A stretch of 64,000 nucleotides of DNA from Tunturibacter gelidoferens (GTDB lineage Bacteria > Acidobacteriota > Terriglobia > Terriglobales > Acidobacteriaceae): the NCBI RefSeq assembly GCF_040358255.1, contig NZ_CP132938.1:2232001-2296000 (forward strand), read 5' to 3'. The position numbers and the translations under genes were made by a program. Positions 6,915 to 14,921 of the stretch are shown in pieces. How positions within the stretch are numbered: the first letter of the stretch is position 1; every line of letters begins with the position of its first letter. The notes under the pieces were generated by a model. That model did no database searches. It saw only the letters and a list, made by a program, of their open reading frames with translations, and was not told the DNA's origin.

Positions 6915-7568
6915 ATGATGCGGGTTGAGATGACGGATGAGGTGATTGCGGGGGAGGAGATCGTCGCGGAGATTAAGGCTGGTGCGGACGGCGCGGTGTG
7001 CGTGTTCGATGGAATCGTGCGGGATAATACGCGGGGAAGGAAGACGCTGTATTTGGACTATGAGGCCTATCGGGAGATGGCGCTGGAGAAGATGCGCGGG
7101 CTGGCGGGTGAGGCGGTGGAGCGGTTCGGGGTGCGGGATGTGACGCTGGTGCATCGGCTGGGGCGGCTGATGGTGGGCGAGACGAGTGTGTTGATTGTGG
7201 TGGCTTCTGCGCATCGGGGTGCGGCGTTCGAGGCTTGCCGCTGGTTGATCGATACGTTGAAGAAGACGGTGCCGATCTGGAAGAAGGAGCAGTTTGTGGA
7301 TGGCGCGATCTGGGCGGATGGGGAGCCGTTTCCTGAGGCGGTAGGGTTGGGTGTTATGGATGCGGAGGAGAGCGGTCGCCCTTCGGACGATGCCCACATC
7401 TCAGAATCGAGATATGGGGCACCCGGTGAGACGGGGGATGCTTCTGAGGCTTTGGATTCGGGAGATGGGGAGCAGAGCGGTCATGCTGCGCATGATGCAC
7501 CTACATCAGAAGCGACGTATGGGGCACCGGGTTCTTTGGCGAAGGTCGAAGGTGGAGGCGGTCGGTGA
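6915..7568 (+). CDS. moaE: Molybdopterin synthase catalytic subunit MoaE with repeat-derived C-terminal tail
   Basis: 217 residues; a normal MoaE is about 140-155. Residues 1-145 are a standard MoaE: 'VCVFDGIVRDNTRGR', 'HRLGRLMVGETSVLIVVAS' and the catalytic-lysine region 'KKTVPIWKKEQF'. It transfers sulfur from MoaD thiocarboxylate to precursor Z. The last 65 or so residues are low complexity and contain two related blocks, DDAHISESRYGAP and HDAPTSEATYGAP. These are encoded by DNA repeats, one of which recurs in an intergenic region at 13221-13255. The start is ATG 6915 (or 6918). The stop overlaps the next start (GTGA). Confidence 0.9.
   Translation: MMRVEMTDEVIAGEEIVAEIKAGADGAVCVFDGIVRDNTRGRKTLYLDYEAYREMALEKMRGLAGEAVERFGVRDVTLVHRLGRLMVGETSVLIVVASAHRGAAFEACRWLIDTLKKTVPIWKKEQFVDGAIWADGEPFPEAVGLGVMDAEESGRPSDDAHISESRYGAPGETGDASEALDSGDGEQSGHAAHDAPTSEATYGAPGSLAKVEGGGGR
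7390..7424. repeat. REP-like palindromic repeat inside moaE, copy A
   Basis: This 35-base stretch is identical to the intergenic copy at 13221-13255. It is an imperfect palindrome with core arms ATCTC and GAGAT around AGAATC, flanked by CCCAC and ATGGGG. Here it is read in frame as part of the MoaE tail. Confidence 0.8.
7494..7529. repeat. REP-like palindromic repeat inside moaE, copy B (diverged)
   Basis: A diverged copy of the element at 7390-7424, sharing ATGC, CACATC/TACATCAGA and CGTATGGGGCACC. It encodes the second tail block HDAPTSEATYGAP, in the same reading frame as the first. Confidence 0.65.
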
Positions 7569-8650
7569 GATTGGTGGTCGGGGCTCTGGTTGGGTTGCTG
7601 ATGGTGCAGGGTGATCTGCTGTCGCAGGCTCCGGTGGTGCGGCAACCGCCGCCGACGGTAGGGGCGCAGGCGCCGAAGGATCCGGATGATGTGCAGAGTC
7701 CTCCGGTGGCTGATGCGCAGACGAACGGCGCGCAGGCTGGTGGGAAGACGAATGGCACTGCGACAAATGGTTCCACGAATGGCTCTCCCGCGGGTGGGTT
7801 TCCTACGATTAAGGTGGAGACGCGGCTGGTGAATGTGGCGTTGAATGTGGTGGACGCGAAGGGTTCGCCGGTGGGTGGGTTGGGAAGGGACGATTTCGAG
7901 ATTCTGGAAGATGGGAAGCCGCAGAAGATTGCGGTGTTTGAGAAGGAGGCTACGACGCCGCTGTCGATCGTGCTTGCCATTGATGCGAGTGAGAGCGTGA
8001 TGACCAGTGAGCGGCTGGAGAAGGAGGCGGCAAAGCACTTTGTGCGGGCGCTGCTGCGGGAGCAGGATGAGCTGGACCTGATGGAGTTCTCGGATGTGGT
8101 GCGGGAGATTGTGCCGTTTACGAATCAGCCGAAGCGGATTGAGAGTGGGTTGAACGCGATTCAGCATGGAGACGCTACTGCGTTGTATGACGCGATCTAC
8201 CTGGCGTCGGACCGGCTGGCGGGGACCTCGGCTGCGAATGGGCGGAGGCGGGTGATTGTGCTGATCACCGATGGCGGAGATACGGTGAAGGGCGCGCGGT
8301 ATACGCAGGCGCTGGAGCAGGCGCAGAGGGCGGGGGCAATGGTGTACTCGATCATTATTGTGCCGATCTATGCGGATGCGGGCAGGAACACGGGTGGAGA
8401 ACATGCGCTGATTCAGATGGCAGAGGATACGGGCGGGAAGTACTACTACGTGGTGGATCCCAAGGACCTGGAGCCGGCGTTTGCGCATGTGTCTGATGAT
8501 CTGAGGACGCAGTATTTGCTGGGTTACTATGCGCCAAAGCGGGGGACGGACAGCTCATTTCGGCAGATCAAGGTGCGGATGACGGATGCGGAGATGAAGG
8601 GGAAGTATGACCTTCGCTACAGATCTGGGTACTACGCGGACGCGCGGTGA
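7565..8650 (+). CDS. Secreted VWA-domain protein (acidobacterial VWFA-related type)
   Basis: 361 residues. An N-terminal hydrophobic segment (about 2-20) acts as signal, followed by a low-complexity linker rich in N, G and T, then a conserved strand block 'VNVALNVVDAKGSPVGGLGRDDF'. The von Willebrand factor A domain has the MIDAS motif DASES at about 139-143 and 'ITDGGDT' later. The C-terminal 'LRTQYLLGYYAP...FRQIKVRM' block is typical of the acidobacterial VWFA-related family. The function is unknown, probably extracytoplasmic protein binding. The GTG start overlaps the moaE stop by four bases. Another VWA protein lies at 17075. Confidence 0.85.
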   Translation: MRLVVGALVGLLMVQGDLLSQAPVVRQPPPTVGAQAPKDPDDVQSPPVADAQTNGAQAGGKTNGTATNGSTNGSPAGGFPTIKVETRLVNVALNVVDAKGSPVGGLGRDDFEILEDGKPQKIAVFEKEATTPLSIVLAIDASESVMTSERLEKEAAKHFVRALLREQDELDLMEFSDVVREIVPFTNQPKRIESGLNAIQHGDATALYDAIYLASDRLAGTSAANGRRRVIVLITDGGDTVKGARYTQALEQAQRAGAMVYSIIIVPIYADAGRNTGGEHALIQMAEDTGGKYYYVVDPKDLEPAFAHVSDDLRTQYLLGYYAPKRGTDSSFRQIKVRMTDAEMKGKYDLRYRSGYYADAR

Positions 8651-8653
8651 GGT

Positions 8654-8929
8654 TTATGCGTCGGCGTAGTTGGGGTCAATCGTGGACCGGATGAGGGTGA
8701 TGACGTTGGCAGGGAAGCCGCCCTCGAAGGCGTTGCGGCGGATGATCTCTTCGTCGGGCGCGATGTAGATGCAGAAGATCTTGTCGGCGGTGACGAAGGA
8801 GGTGATCCACTTCACTTCGGGATCGATGCCTCGGAGGGTAGAGCAGGAGCTTTTGGAGATGGCGAGGAGTTGCTCGGGCGTGAAGTTACCAGCTCCGGGG
8901 ATGTCGCGTTCGATCAGAAATTTTGGCAT
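8654..8929 (-). CDS. DUF4242-type small protein
   Basis: 91 residues matching the small ferredoxin-like-fold DUF4242 family: 'FLIERDIPGAGNFTPEQLL' at the start, 'EVKWITSFVTADKIFCIYIAPDEEIIRRNAFEGGFP' in the centre and 'ITLIRSTIDPNY' at the end. Proteins of this family have been linked to nickel binding, but the biochemical role is open. It is convergent with the VWA gene with a three-base gap and divergent from the inositol monophosphatase gene. Confidence 0.8.
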   Translation of the reverse strand: MPKFLIERDIPGAGNFTPEQLLAISKSSCSTLRGIDPEVKWITSFVTADKIFCIYIAPDEEIIRRNAFEGGFPANVITLIRSTIDPNYADA

Positions 8930-9035
8930 GACTGACCTCGAGAGAGATGGAGTTTCGAGCAGGCTCGGCGGGCACAGGATACTCTGGAGGACAACGATAG
9001 CACTGGAGACGGCTGCGGTCGATGGGAGGGTTACC

Positions 9036-9917
9036 GTGAAGAAGTTCGAGTTTGCGCATCTTGCTGAAGGGATCGCGCGGCAGGCGGGGGCGTTGCTGCG
9101 TGGGTTTTATGTGAAGGGGGTGGCAACCGAGTACAAGGGCGATGTGGACCTGGTGACGGAGGCCGATCGGGCGAGCGAGCAGTTGATTACGGAGAAGTTG
9201 AAGGCGGCTTTTCCTTCGCATGGGGTGTATGGCGAGGAGGGGACGAGGAGTGGGTTGGAGAGCGAGTTCCGGTGGTACGTCGATCCGCTGGATGGGACGA
9301 CGAACTTTGCGCATGGGTTTCCGGCGTTTTGCGTGGTGCTGGGGCTGGAGAGGCGCGTCGCGGGGCTGGCTACGGATCAGGATGGAGAGATGGTTGCCGG
9401 GGTGATCTACGATCCGCTGCGCGACGAGATGTTTTCAACGGAGAGAGGTAAGGGCGCGTGGCTGAATGGGAGGAAGATCTCGGTTTCGAAGATAGCTTCG
9501 CTGCAGGAGTCGCTGACGGCTACGGGGTTTCCGAGCAAGAAGCGGCATGAGAGCCCGAATATTAACTTCTATAACGAGATCACGCTGCGGTCGCATGGAG
9601 TGAGGCGAGCGGGGAGCGCGGCGCTGGATATGGCTTATGTGGCTTGCGGGCGGCTGGATGGGTTTTGGGAGTTCAATTTGAATCCGTGGGATACTTCGGC
9701 TGGTTTCTTGTTGGTGGAGGAGGCGGGTGGGACGGTGACTCACTTCGATGGGGGGAAGTTCACGCTGGATAGTCGCGAGGTGCTGGCGACGAATGGGCTG
9801 GCCCACGGAATCCACGGGGAGATGGTGCATCTGTTTACGGAGATGTTTGCGGGGCGGGAGCTGACGGCGATTCCTTCAGCGGCGGAGTTTGCAGCGAAGC
9901 GGTTGGCGGCGAAGTAG
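9036..9917 (+). CDS. Inositol monophosphatase family protein
   Basis: 293 residues with the three metal-binding motifs of the family: GEEGT, 'VDPLDGTTNFAHGFP' and 'PWDTSAGFLLVEEAGG'. It should be a Mg-dependent sugar-phosphate or inositol-phosphate phosphatase (SuhB-like). The GTG start at 9036 is preceded by GGGAGGG at proper spacing and begins just before the domain. Upstream in-frame sequence up to 8769 is antisense to the DUF4242 gene and was excluded. A Nudix gene starts one base after the stop, so the two are probably co-transcribed. Confidence 0.88.
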   Translation: MKKFEFAHLAEGIARQAGALLRGFYVKGVATEYKGDVDLVTEADRASEQLITEKLKAAFPSHGVYGEEGTRSGLESEFRWYVDPLDGTTNFAHGFPAFCVVLGLERRVAGLATDQDGEMVAGVIYDPLRDEMFSTERGKGAWLNGRKISVSKIASLQESLTATGFPSKKRHESPNINFYNEITLRSHGVRRAGSAALDMAYVACGRLDGFWEFNLNPWDTSAGFLLVEEAGGTVTHFDGGKFTLDSREVLATNGLAHGIHGEMVHLFTEMFAGRELTAIPSAAEFAAKRLAAK

Positions 9918-9918
9918 G

Positions 9919-10377
9919 GTGCGGAAGAGACGAACGGCACGGGTGATGCTGTTTGATGAGTCCGGAGAGGTTTTGCTGATTCGATTTGTGGTGCCGCGAG
10001 AGGATGGCGAGTTCGTCTTCTGGGCTTTGCCGGGTGGAGAGATAGAGGCGGGCGAGACGGAGACTGAGGCGGCGGCGCGCGAGGTGCGGGAAGAGCTTGG
10101 TTTGGATTTGGTGATGACTGGACCGGTCTATTGCGACAGGAATCAGTTTCTGCATCAGGGGGAGATGCAGGACAATACGGATTTTCTCTTCAGGGCGAAG
10201 TGTCGGCGCGAGGAGCCTCAACTGATGGGAGTTACGGCTGATGAGAGGGAGATCATGCGAGAGATTCGCTGGTGGAGTGGAGATGAGATTGCGAATTCGG
10301 AGGAGAGAATCTTTCCGGAGAATTTGGCGGAGCGGACGCGGGAACAGAGCGACAAAGTGCGACGGAGTGAGGTTTGA
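9919..10377 (+). CDS. Nudix hydrolase
   Basis: 152 residues with a complete Nudix box, GEIEAGETETEAAAREVREELG in pattern Gx5Ex7REVxEELG, at about residues 40-62. It hydrolyses a nucleoside diphosphate linked to another group; the substrate is not predictable. The GTG start at 9919 lies one base after the phosphatase stop and gives the usual 'RRTARVMLFDESGEVLL' opening; ATG 9946 would cut into the first strand. The tail is rich in E and R. Confidence 0.85.
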   Translation: MRKRRTARVMLFDESGEVLLIRFVVPREDGEFVFWALPGGEIEAGETETEAAAREVREELGLDLVMTGPVYCDRNQFLHQGEMQDNTDFLFRAKCRREEPQLMGVTADEREIMREIRWWSGDEIANSEERIFPENLAERTREQSDKVRRSEV

Positions 10378-10460
10378 AGAGGTCGCAATTGCGTAGCGGC
10401 CGAGTTGCGAAGGAGTGCGGTTGTGCTGCTAGAATCTAGCTACGAGCTGATTTTTGCGCG

Positions 10461-10498
10461 GCGAATTTAGACGGTGAATTTAGACGTGAGTTTACACG
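10461..10498 (+). repeat. Three imperfect 12-13-bp tandem repeats upstream of ferredoxin
   Basis: GCGAATTTAGACG (10461-10473), GTGAATTTAGACG (10474-10486) and TGAGTTTACACG (10487-10498) stand head to tail, ending 21 bases before the ferredoxin start. Spacing near one helical turn and the location suit repeated binding sites for a regulator. No regulator can be named. Confidence 0.45.
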
Positions 10499-10519
10499 TA
10501 AATAAGGGAGATTTTTGAG

Positions 10520-10780
10520 ATGGCTTATGTGATTGCGGAACCGTGCATCGGGACGAAGGATTCGGCTTGCGTGGATGCCTGCCCGGTGGACTGTATCCAT
10601 CCGAAGAAGGATGAGTCCGGGTTCGGCGAGTCTGAGCAGTTGTTTATCGATCCGGTGGAGTGCATCGATTGCGGCGCGTGCGTGCCGGTGTGTCCGGTTT
10701 CGGCGATCTATGCCGGCGATGACCTTCCAGAGAAGTGGGCGGAGTATCAGACGAAGAATGCGGCTCACTTCGGGCGGTAA
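10520..10780 (+). CDS. Ferredoxin, 7Fe (3Fe-4S/4Fe-4S) type
   Basis: 86 residues resembling FdxA-type seven-iron ferredoxins. The first cluster region has C9, C17, C21 and C25 ('CVDACPVDC'); the second has 'CIDCGACVPVCP'. The cysteine normally found three residues after C9 in many homologues is replaced by threonine, which is not a cluster ligand. It carries electrons in the cytoplasm. AAGGGAG lies upstream of ATG 10520. The gene stands alone, ends at a clear terminator, and is preceded by three short tandem repeats that may be regulatory. Confidence 0.9.
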   Translation: MAYVIAEPCIGTKDSACVDACPVDCIHPKKDESGFGESEQLFIDPVECIDCGACVPVCPVSAIYAGDDLPEKWAEYQTKNAAHFGR

Positions 10781-10800
10781 TTTGTTTTAGGGGATTTCAA

Positions 10801-10838
10801 AAGAGACGCGTGGCCAATGGGCTGCGCGTCTCTTTTTG
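10801..10838. terminator. Bidirectional rho-independent terminator
   Basis: Ten-base arms AAGAGACGCG (10801-10810) and CGCGTCTCTT (10824-10833) are followed by a T-run, with A's before the left arm. It lies between the ferredoxin gene (+) and the convergent secreted-protein gene (-), so it can serve both. Confidence 0.85.
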
Positions 10839-10857
10839 CGTGCCGGCTCGGTTCAGT

Positions 10858-11220
10858 TCATCTTGAGATGGTGTCGATGACGAGACCGTGGGAACCGTTT
10901 TTGGCGTAGTCCTTTCCAGTGACCGTAACGTGCTCGCCTGCGTAGGGGAGTAGTCTGGCGTTCTGCGATGCGGAGGGTGTGTTGCTGTCGATCGGCAGAT
11001 AGATGGTTCCGTCGTCTTGCAGAATGACCAGCGGCGAACCGTTTTTGGCGCAGGCTTTCGCGCACGCTACTCCGATGGGTTTGCTGAGGCCTTTGGTGTA
11101 CGCACACGCGGAGTCGATAACCCAGCCGGTGACTTTGACGTTTGAGCCGCGTTCTTGTGCCATTGCGATTAGAGACACCGTCATTGCGGCTCCCACAAAG
11201 AATCCTTGGATTTTCTTCAC
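10858..11220 (-). CDS. Small secreted protein with conserved cysteines
   Basis: 120 residues. An N-terminal signal peptide (about 1-21, 'GFFVGAAMTVSLIAMAQ') precedes a compact domain, 'VTGWVIDSACAYTKG...GVACAKACAKNGSPLVIL...HVTVTGKDY...GLVIDTI'. This pattern (GxVxDSxC, CxxxC, then an HVTVTG strand) recurs in acidobacterial secreted proteins resembling DUF5818, from memory. It is probably periplasmic; function unknown. The GTG start has a strong GGGAGGAAT ribosome binding site. Confidence 0.7.
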   Translation of the reverse strand: MKKIQGFFVGAAMTVSLIAMAQERGSNVKVTGWVIDSACAYTKGLSKPIGVACAKACAKNGSPLVILQDDGTIYLPIDSNTPSASQNARLLPYAGEHVTVTGKDYAKNGSHGLVIDTISR

Positions 11221-11561
11221 GCTATTCCTCCCAAAGTATTGCTGGCGGCAGAAGTGGTGCTCGCCGACGCAATCCTACACCTCGCATCGCCGATTTTAGA
11301 GAGGGCGCGGGGATCTCCGGCGATAAACCCGTGTTTGCTGGCTTGTTGCCGTGGTTGTAGCTGGCGTGGGAGGCACGGAGGCAGTTTTTGGGGACGCTTT
11401 CAGGAGGCGGCTCCTGGTTAGCCTGTTTTATTAGGACAAGCGCTTCTGCGATTTGGCTTATTTCGCGCTCATTTGGAAACCTCATTCGTTCGATTGAATC
11501 AATTAGAAGTGCCGGCGATTTTCTCGGGACCTTGATAATTCTGTCGGCCAGGAAAGGTTCT
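11221..11561. other. Intergenic region, no gene recognised
   Basis: This 341-base gap lies between the divergent secreted-protein gene (-) and SDR gene (+). Frames through it are shadows, and I see no repeats, hairpin of note or RNA gene. It presumably holds both promoters, but no clear -35/-10 pair stood out. Confidence 0.5.
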
Positions 11562-12401
11562 ATGTCAAAGGTTTGGCTTATTACGGGAAGTTCTCGGGGA
11601 CTTGGACGCGCGTTTACGGAAGCTGTGCTGGAAGCAGGCGATCGCGTGGTGGCGGGTGCGCGAAATCCGGCGCAGCTTGCCGATCTAGAGAAGAGGTTTG
11701 GGGAGAGGGTTCGTGCGGTTTCTCTGGATGTGACGAGTGAGGCACAGGCGAAGGATGCTGTCGAGGCGGCGATTGAACGCTTTGGTGGGCTGGATGTGCT
11801 CGTGAACAATGCGGGCTATGGGAATGTAGCTCCGGTAGAAGATACGACGCTTGAGGAGTTTCGTGCGCAGATCGAGACGAATCTGTTTGGCGTGATCATC
11901 ATGACGAAGGCGGTGATTCCCTACTTTCGCGAGCGCGAGGCGGGACATATTATCCAGGTGACTTCGATCGCTGGACGACTTGGACCGGTGGGGCGGGCGC
12001 CTTATGCGGCTGCGAAGTTTGGGGTGGAGGGATTTTCGGAGTCGCTGTCGCGGGAGCTTGGACCGCTTGGGGTGAAGGTGACGATTGTGGAGCCGGGTGG
12101 CTTTCGTACGGACTTTGCTGGCTCGTCGACGGAGCTTCGGGAGGGTCGGGCGGAGTATGACTCGACTGTGGGGGCGACGGTGCGGTTTCAGCGGAGCTAC
12201 AACGGGAGGCAGCCGGGTGATCCGGTTAAGGCTGCTGCGGCACTTCTGCAGCTGGTGTCGCTGGCGGAGCCTCCGCTGCGGCTGTTGCTGGGAAGCGATT
12301 GCTATGCGGCGGCTGAGAAGAGCGCTCTTGCGACGCTTGAGGCTGACAGGAGATGGAAGGATCTTAGCGTCTCGACTGACTTCGAGAGAGATGACGGCTG
12401 A
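11562..12401 (+). CDS. Short-chain dehydrogenase/reductase (classical SDR)
   Basis: 279 residues with the Rossmann NAD(P) motif 'TGSSRGLGRAF' (TGxxxGxG), 'NNAG' and the catalytic 'YAAAK' (YxxxK) with an upstream serine in 'VTSIAG'. It is an oxidoreductase of unknown substrate, of the retinol-dehydrogenase-like bacterial type. ATG 11562 follows GGAAAGG; the in-frame extension to 11388 lacks homology. The 3' end overlaps the predicted recO start by 11 bases, suggesting co-transcription. Confidence 0.88.
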   Translation: MSKVWLITGSSRGLGRAFTEAVLEAGDRVVAGARNPAQLADLEKRFGERVRAVSLDVTSEAQAKDAVEAAIERFGGLDVLVNNAGYGNVAPVEDTTLEEFRAQIETNLFGVIIMTKAVIPYFREREAGHIIQVTSIAGRLGPVGRAPYAAAKFGVEGFSESLSRELGPLGVKVTIVEPGGFRTDFAGSSTELREGRAEYDSTVGATVRFQRSYNGRQPGDPVKAAAALLQLVSLAEPPLRLLLGSDCYAAAEKSALATLEADRRWKDLSVSTDFERDDG

Positions 12402-13185
12402 GCGGTCTGTTACGTGGATTAGTCTTGGAGGGATGACAGAGCGGCAGGGAGAGGCGATTGTGTTGCGGGTGTGGCCGTTTCAGGAGGCGGACCTGCTGGT
12501 GAGCCTGTTTACGCGGGAACAGGGGCGGGTGAAGGGGGTGGCTCGTCATGCGATGCGGTCTCGACGGCGGTTTGGCGGGGCGCTGGAGCCGATGACGTAT
12601 GTGCGCGCGACGTATGCGGAGAGGCCGAAGCAGGAGCTGGTGCGACTGGATGCGTTTGAGATTTTGAGTTCGCCGCTGTCGCGGCCGATTGATTATGCGC
12701 GGACGGCGGCGCTGCAGTTTGTGGCGGAAGTCGTGGAGGAGGCGCTGCCGGAGCAGGCTCCTGAGGATGCGGTGTTTCGGCTGGTGCTGGCAGTGCTCGA
12801 CCAGATACAGGTGGGCAGGGTGTGGATGCCGGTGACGTATTTTTCGCTGTGGATGAGCCGGCTGATGGGATGGATGCCGGAGTTGGGACGGTGTGTTGTG
12901 TGTGGACTCGTGCTGGATCCGAGAGACGGGGGCGGGGGAACGGTTTGGTATTCGTCTACAAGTGATGGGGTAACGTGCGAGGATGACCGGCGGCCGGGGA
13001 GTGTGGCGCTGTCGGCGGCGTCGGTGGGTGAAGCGGTGCGGATGTTTCGGGGGACGGTGGGCGAACTGGCGAAGGAGGAGTGGCCTAAGGGGCGGGCGGC
13101 GGATCTGCGGCGCTTTGCGGTGGAGACGCTGGAGCGGCATCTGGAGCGGCGGTTGGTGAGTGCCAGGGCGTTGGGGAGAGCGTGA
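12391..13185 (+). CDS. recO: DNA repair protein RecO
   Basis: 264 residues from ATG 12391, or 250 from ATG 12433. The N-terminal OB-fold strand is recognisable ('GEAIVLRVWPFQEADLLVSLFTREQGRVKGVARHA'), as is a later C-terminal helical domain with 'RCVVCG'. RecO binds single-stranded DNA and anneals strands, and with RecR loads RecA in the RecF pathway. ATG 12433 is closer to the typical RecO N terminus, but neither start has well-spaced SD sequence. It overlaps the upstream SDR gene when the longer start is used. Confidence 0.85.
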   Translation: MTAERSVTWISLGGMTERQGEAIVLRVWPFQEADLLVSLFTREQGRVKGVARHAMRSRRRFGGALEPMTYVRATYAERPKQELVRLDAFEILSSPLSRPIDYARTAALQFVAEVVEEALPEQAPEDAVFRLVLAVLDQIQVGRVWMPVTYFSLWMSRLMGWMPELGRCVVCGLVLDPRDGGGGTVWYSSTSDGVTCEDDRRPGSVALSAASVGEAVRMFRGTVGELAKEEWPKGRAADLRRFAVETLERHLERRLVSARALGRA

Positions 13186-13220
13186 GAGTTAGCCAGGAGA
13201 GCGGTTCGCGCGCGGCGCGA

Positions 13221-13255
13221 ATGCCCACATCTCAGAATCGAGATATGGGGCACCC
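13221..13255. repeat. Intergenic copy of the REP-like repeat found in moaE
   Basis: 35 bases identical to 7390-7424, here in the 276-base gap between recO and the convergent diguanylate cyclase. The gap also holds an imperfect hairpin (CTGACCGG near 13261 with CCGGTAGTCAG near 13292), which may terminate recO transcription. No gene is seen in the gap. Confidence 0.8.
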
Positions 13256-13461
13256 TGCTGTCTGACCGGGACGTTTCCGAAAACGCCGTTTCCGGTAGTC
13301 AGACGATCAAGCCGTCACCGTAGGTTTCCGATGAGCCGATTTCACTATACCGATGCGAGATCCTATGCAACGTGCAGGTCCATGTCTAAGATGGAAGCGC
13401 CTGGCAGAGCGCTTTGATTTGCTTCTTAACCCCAAATCCACGGCGATAAGTCGCGGAGCGC

Positions 13462-14673
13462 TCACGAAGTAATCGCCTCGCCGACATGAACATGCACACC
13501 GTCCTCTGAAGCGTCTTCGACAGACGCCAGAAGCACCCTGATGCAGTTTCGTCCAGCCCGTTTCGCGTTGTAGAGAGCCCGGTCCGCCCGCGCGAGCGTC
13601 GACACCGCGGTCTCGCACGGTCTGGCAAAGGTGAGCCCGATGCTCAGCGTAATCGGAAGCGCGAATCTCGAGACCGCAAGCCCACTCACCGCGTGTTCTA
13701 TCCGTTCCGCGATTCGCAGCGCGTCTTCGTAGGAAGTCTGCGAAAACACCAACAGGAACTCGTCGCCTCCGTAGCGCCCGAAAAAATCATACGAGCGAAG
13801 CCGCGAGGAGATGACCTCGACAACCTGCTTCAGCGCCGCATCTCCTGCGGCATGGCCTGCCGTGTCATTAATCTGTTTGAAGTGGTCGATGTCGATCAGC
13901 GCCACAGCAAGCTCATAACCGTTTCGCTCCGCACGAACCAGCTCAAGGGCAAGCCGCTGATCAATTCCTCGCCTGTTCAGCGCACCTGAGACGTGGTCAT
14001 ACAGGGACTGCGCCTCAACAATCGCTACCAGTTCACTGCTCAGCATCAGCAGAAAGAACAACCCGATAATGCAGATGAACAGAAGGTTCACCACCAGCGA
14101 CGGTGTCTGAAATCGGCTGGTCTGCATGAAGTCGTATGGAGGGCCATGCAGAAAAGTCGCGATCGTCCGGACCGCACCAAATGACGCGTAGGCTGCCATG
14201 AGCGCCGCGAAGACGTTCAGGATCGACCGCTGTCTGGCCTGGTGGAACAACTCCACCGCGATCAGCCCGCGCGAAACCAACAGCACGCACGACACGATAA
14301 CGATCCGCGCGGCGACCCGGTCCTGCACCGCGCTGAAGTACGTCAGCAGCAAAAGGGCGACAACGCACATGATCGAAAGGAAGCGAGTCGTCCGTGGACT
14401 ACGAAAGAAAAGCAATATCCCGCGATAGAACAGCACAAATGTCGAGAAGATCAGGGAATGCTCGACAACGACAGCGACAGAGTTCGGCACGCCGCTTCGT
14501 AGAAGAATCAGGATGCACGCCAGAAAGCCCGAAAAAAATCCCAGCGCGAAGGACCCGGTGCCAGGCAGATGACGATACATCCGCCTCATTCCCAGAAAGG
14601 CGATCGAGTAAACCATCGTCAGCAGAATCTGACATGCGAAGAGCGTTCTGTTATCCATCCACGAGAGCCACAT
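13462..14673 (-). CDS. Membrane diguanylate cyclase (GGDEF) with intact I-site
   Basis: 403 residues from the chosen start (MWLSWMDN; longer and shorter starts at 14754 and 14658 exist). About six hydrophobic segments cover the first 220 residues as an integral-membrane sensor. A GGDEF domain follows with 'IDIDHFKQINDTAGHAAGD' and the GGDEF signature near residue 302. Unlike the cyclase at 2429-3316, it retains the RxxD inhibitory site (RSYD) before GGDEF. It should synthesise cyclic di-GMP and be product-inhibited. There is no EAL domain. Confidence 0.9.
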   Translation of the reverse strand: MWLSWMDNRTLFACQILLTMVYSIAFLGMRRMYRHLPGTGSFALGFFSGFLACILILLRSGVPNSVAVVVEHSLIFSTFVLFYRGILLFFRSPRTTRFLSIMCVVALLLLTYFSAVQDRVAARIVIVSCVLLVSRGLIAVELFHQARQRSILNVFAALMAAYASFGAVRTIATFLHGPPYDFMQTSRFQTPSLVVNLLFICIIGLFFLLMLSSELVAIVEAQSLYDHVSGALNRRGIDQRLALELVRAERNGYELAVALIDIDHFKQINDTAGHAAGDAALKQVVEVISSRLRSYDFFGRYGGDEFLLVFSQTSYEDALRIAERIEHAVSGLAVSRFALPITLSIGLTFARPCETAVSTLARADRALYNAKRAGRNCIRVLLASVEDASEDGVHVHVGEAITS

Positions 14674-14921
14674 AATCTTGTGCAAAGTGCAATAAAGCGG
14701 TGCAGCCAGGTTAAGCGGACACGAGTTGAGGTTTGCGGCGCGTCCGACGCTCACATCACTGGGAAACAGGCTGGTTCAGCTGGTTCTAACTGCTTCTATT
14801 GATCGGCAATCAGCGAGAAACCGAGAGGAGGAGAGACAATTTGAACAACGGAGATCGACGAGTTGCCGAAAACTCGACTTTCGATTGCGTTGCGGCGATG
14901 GGTGTGGCATTTGCGCTTTGG

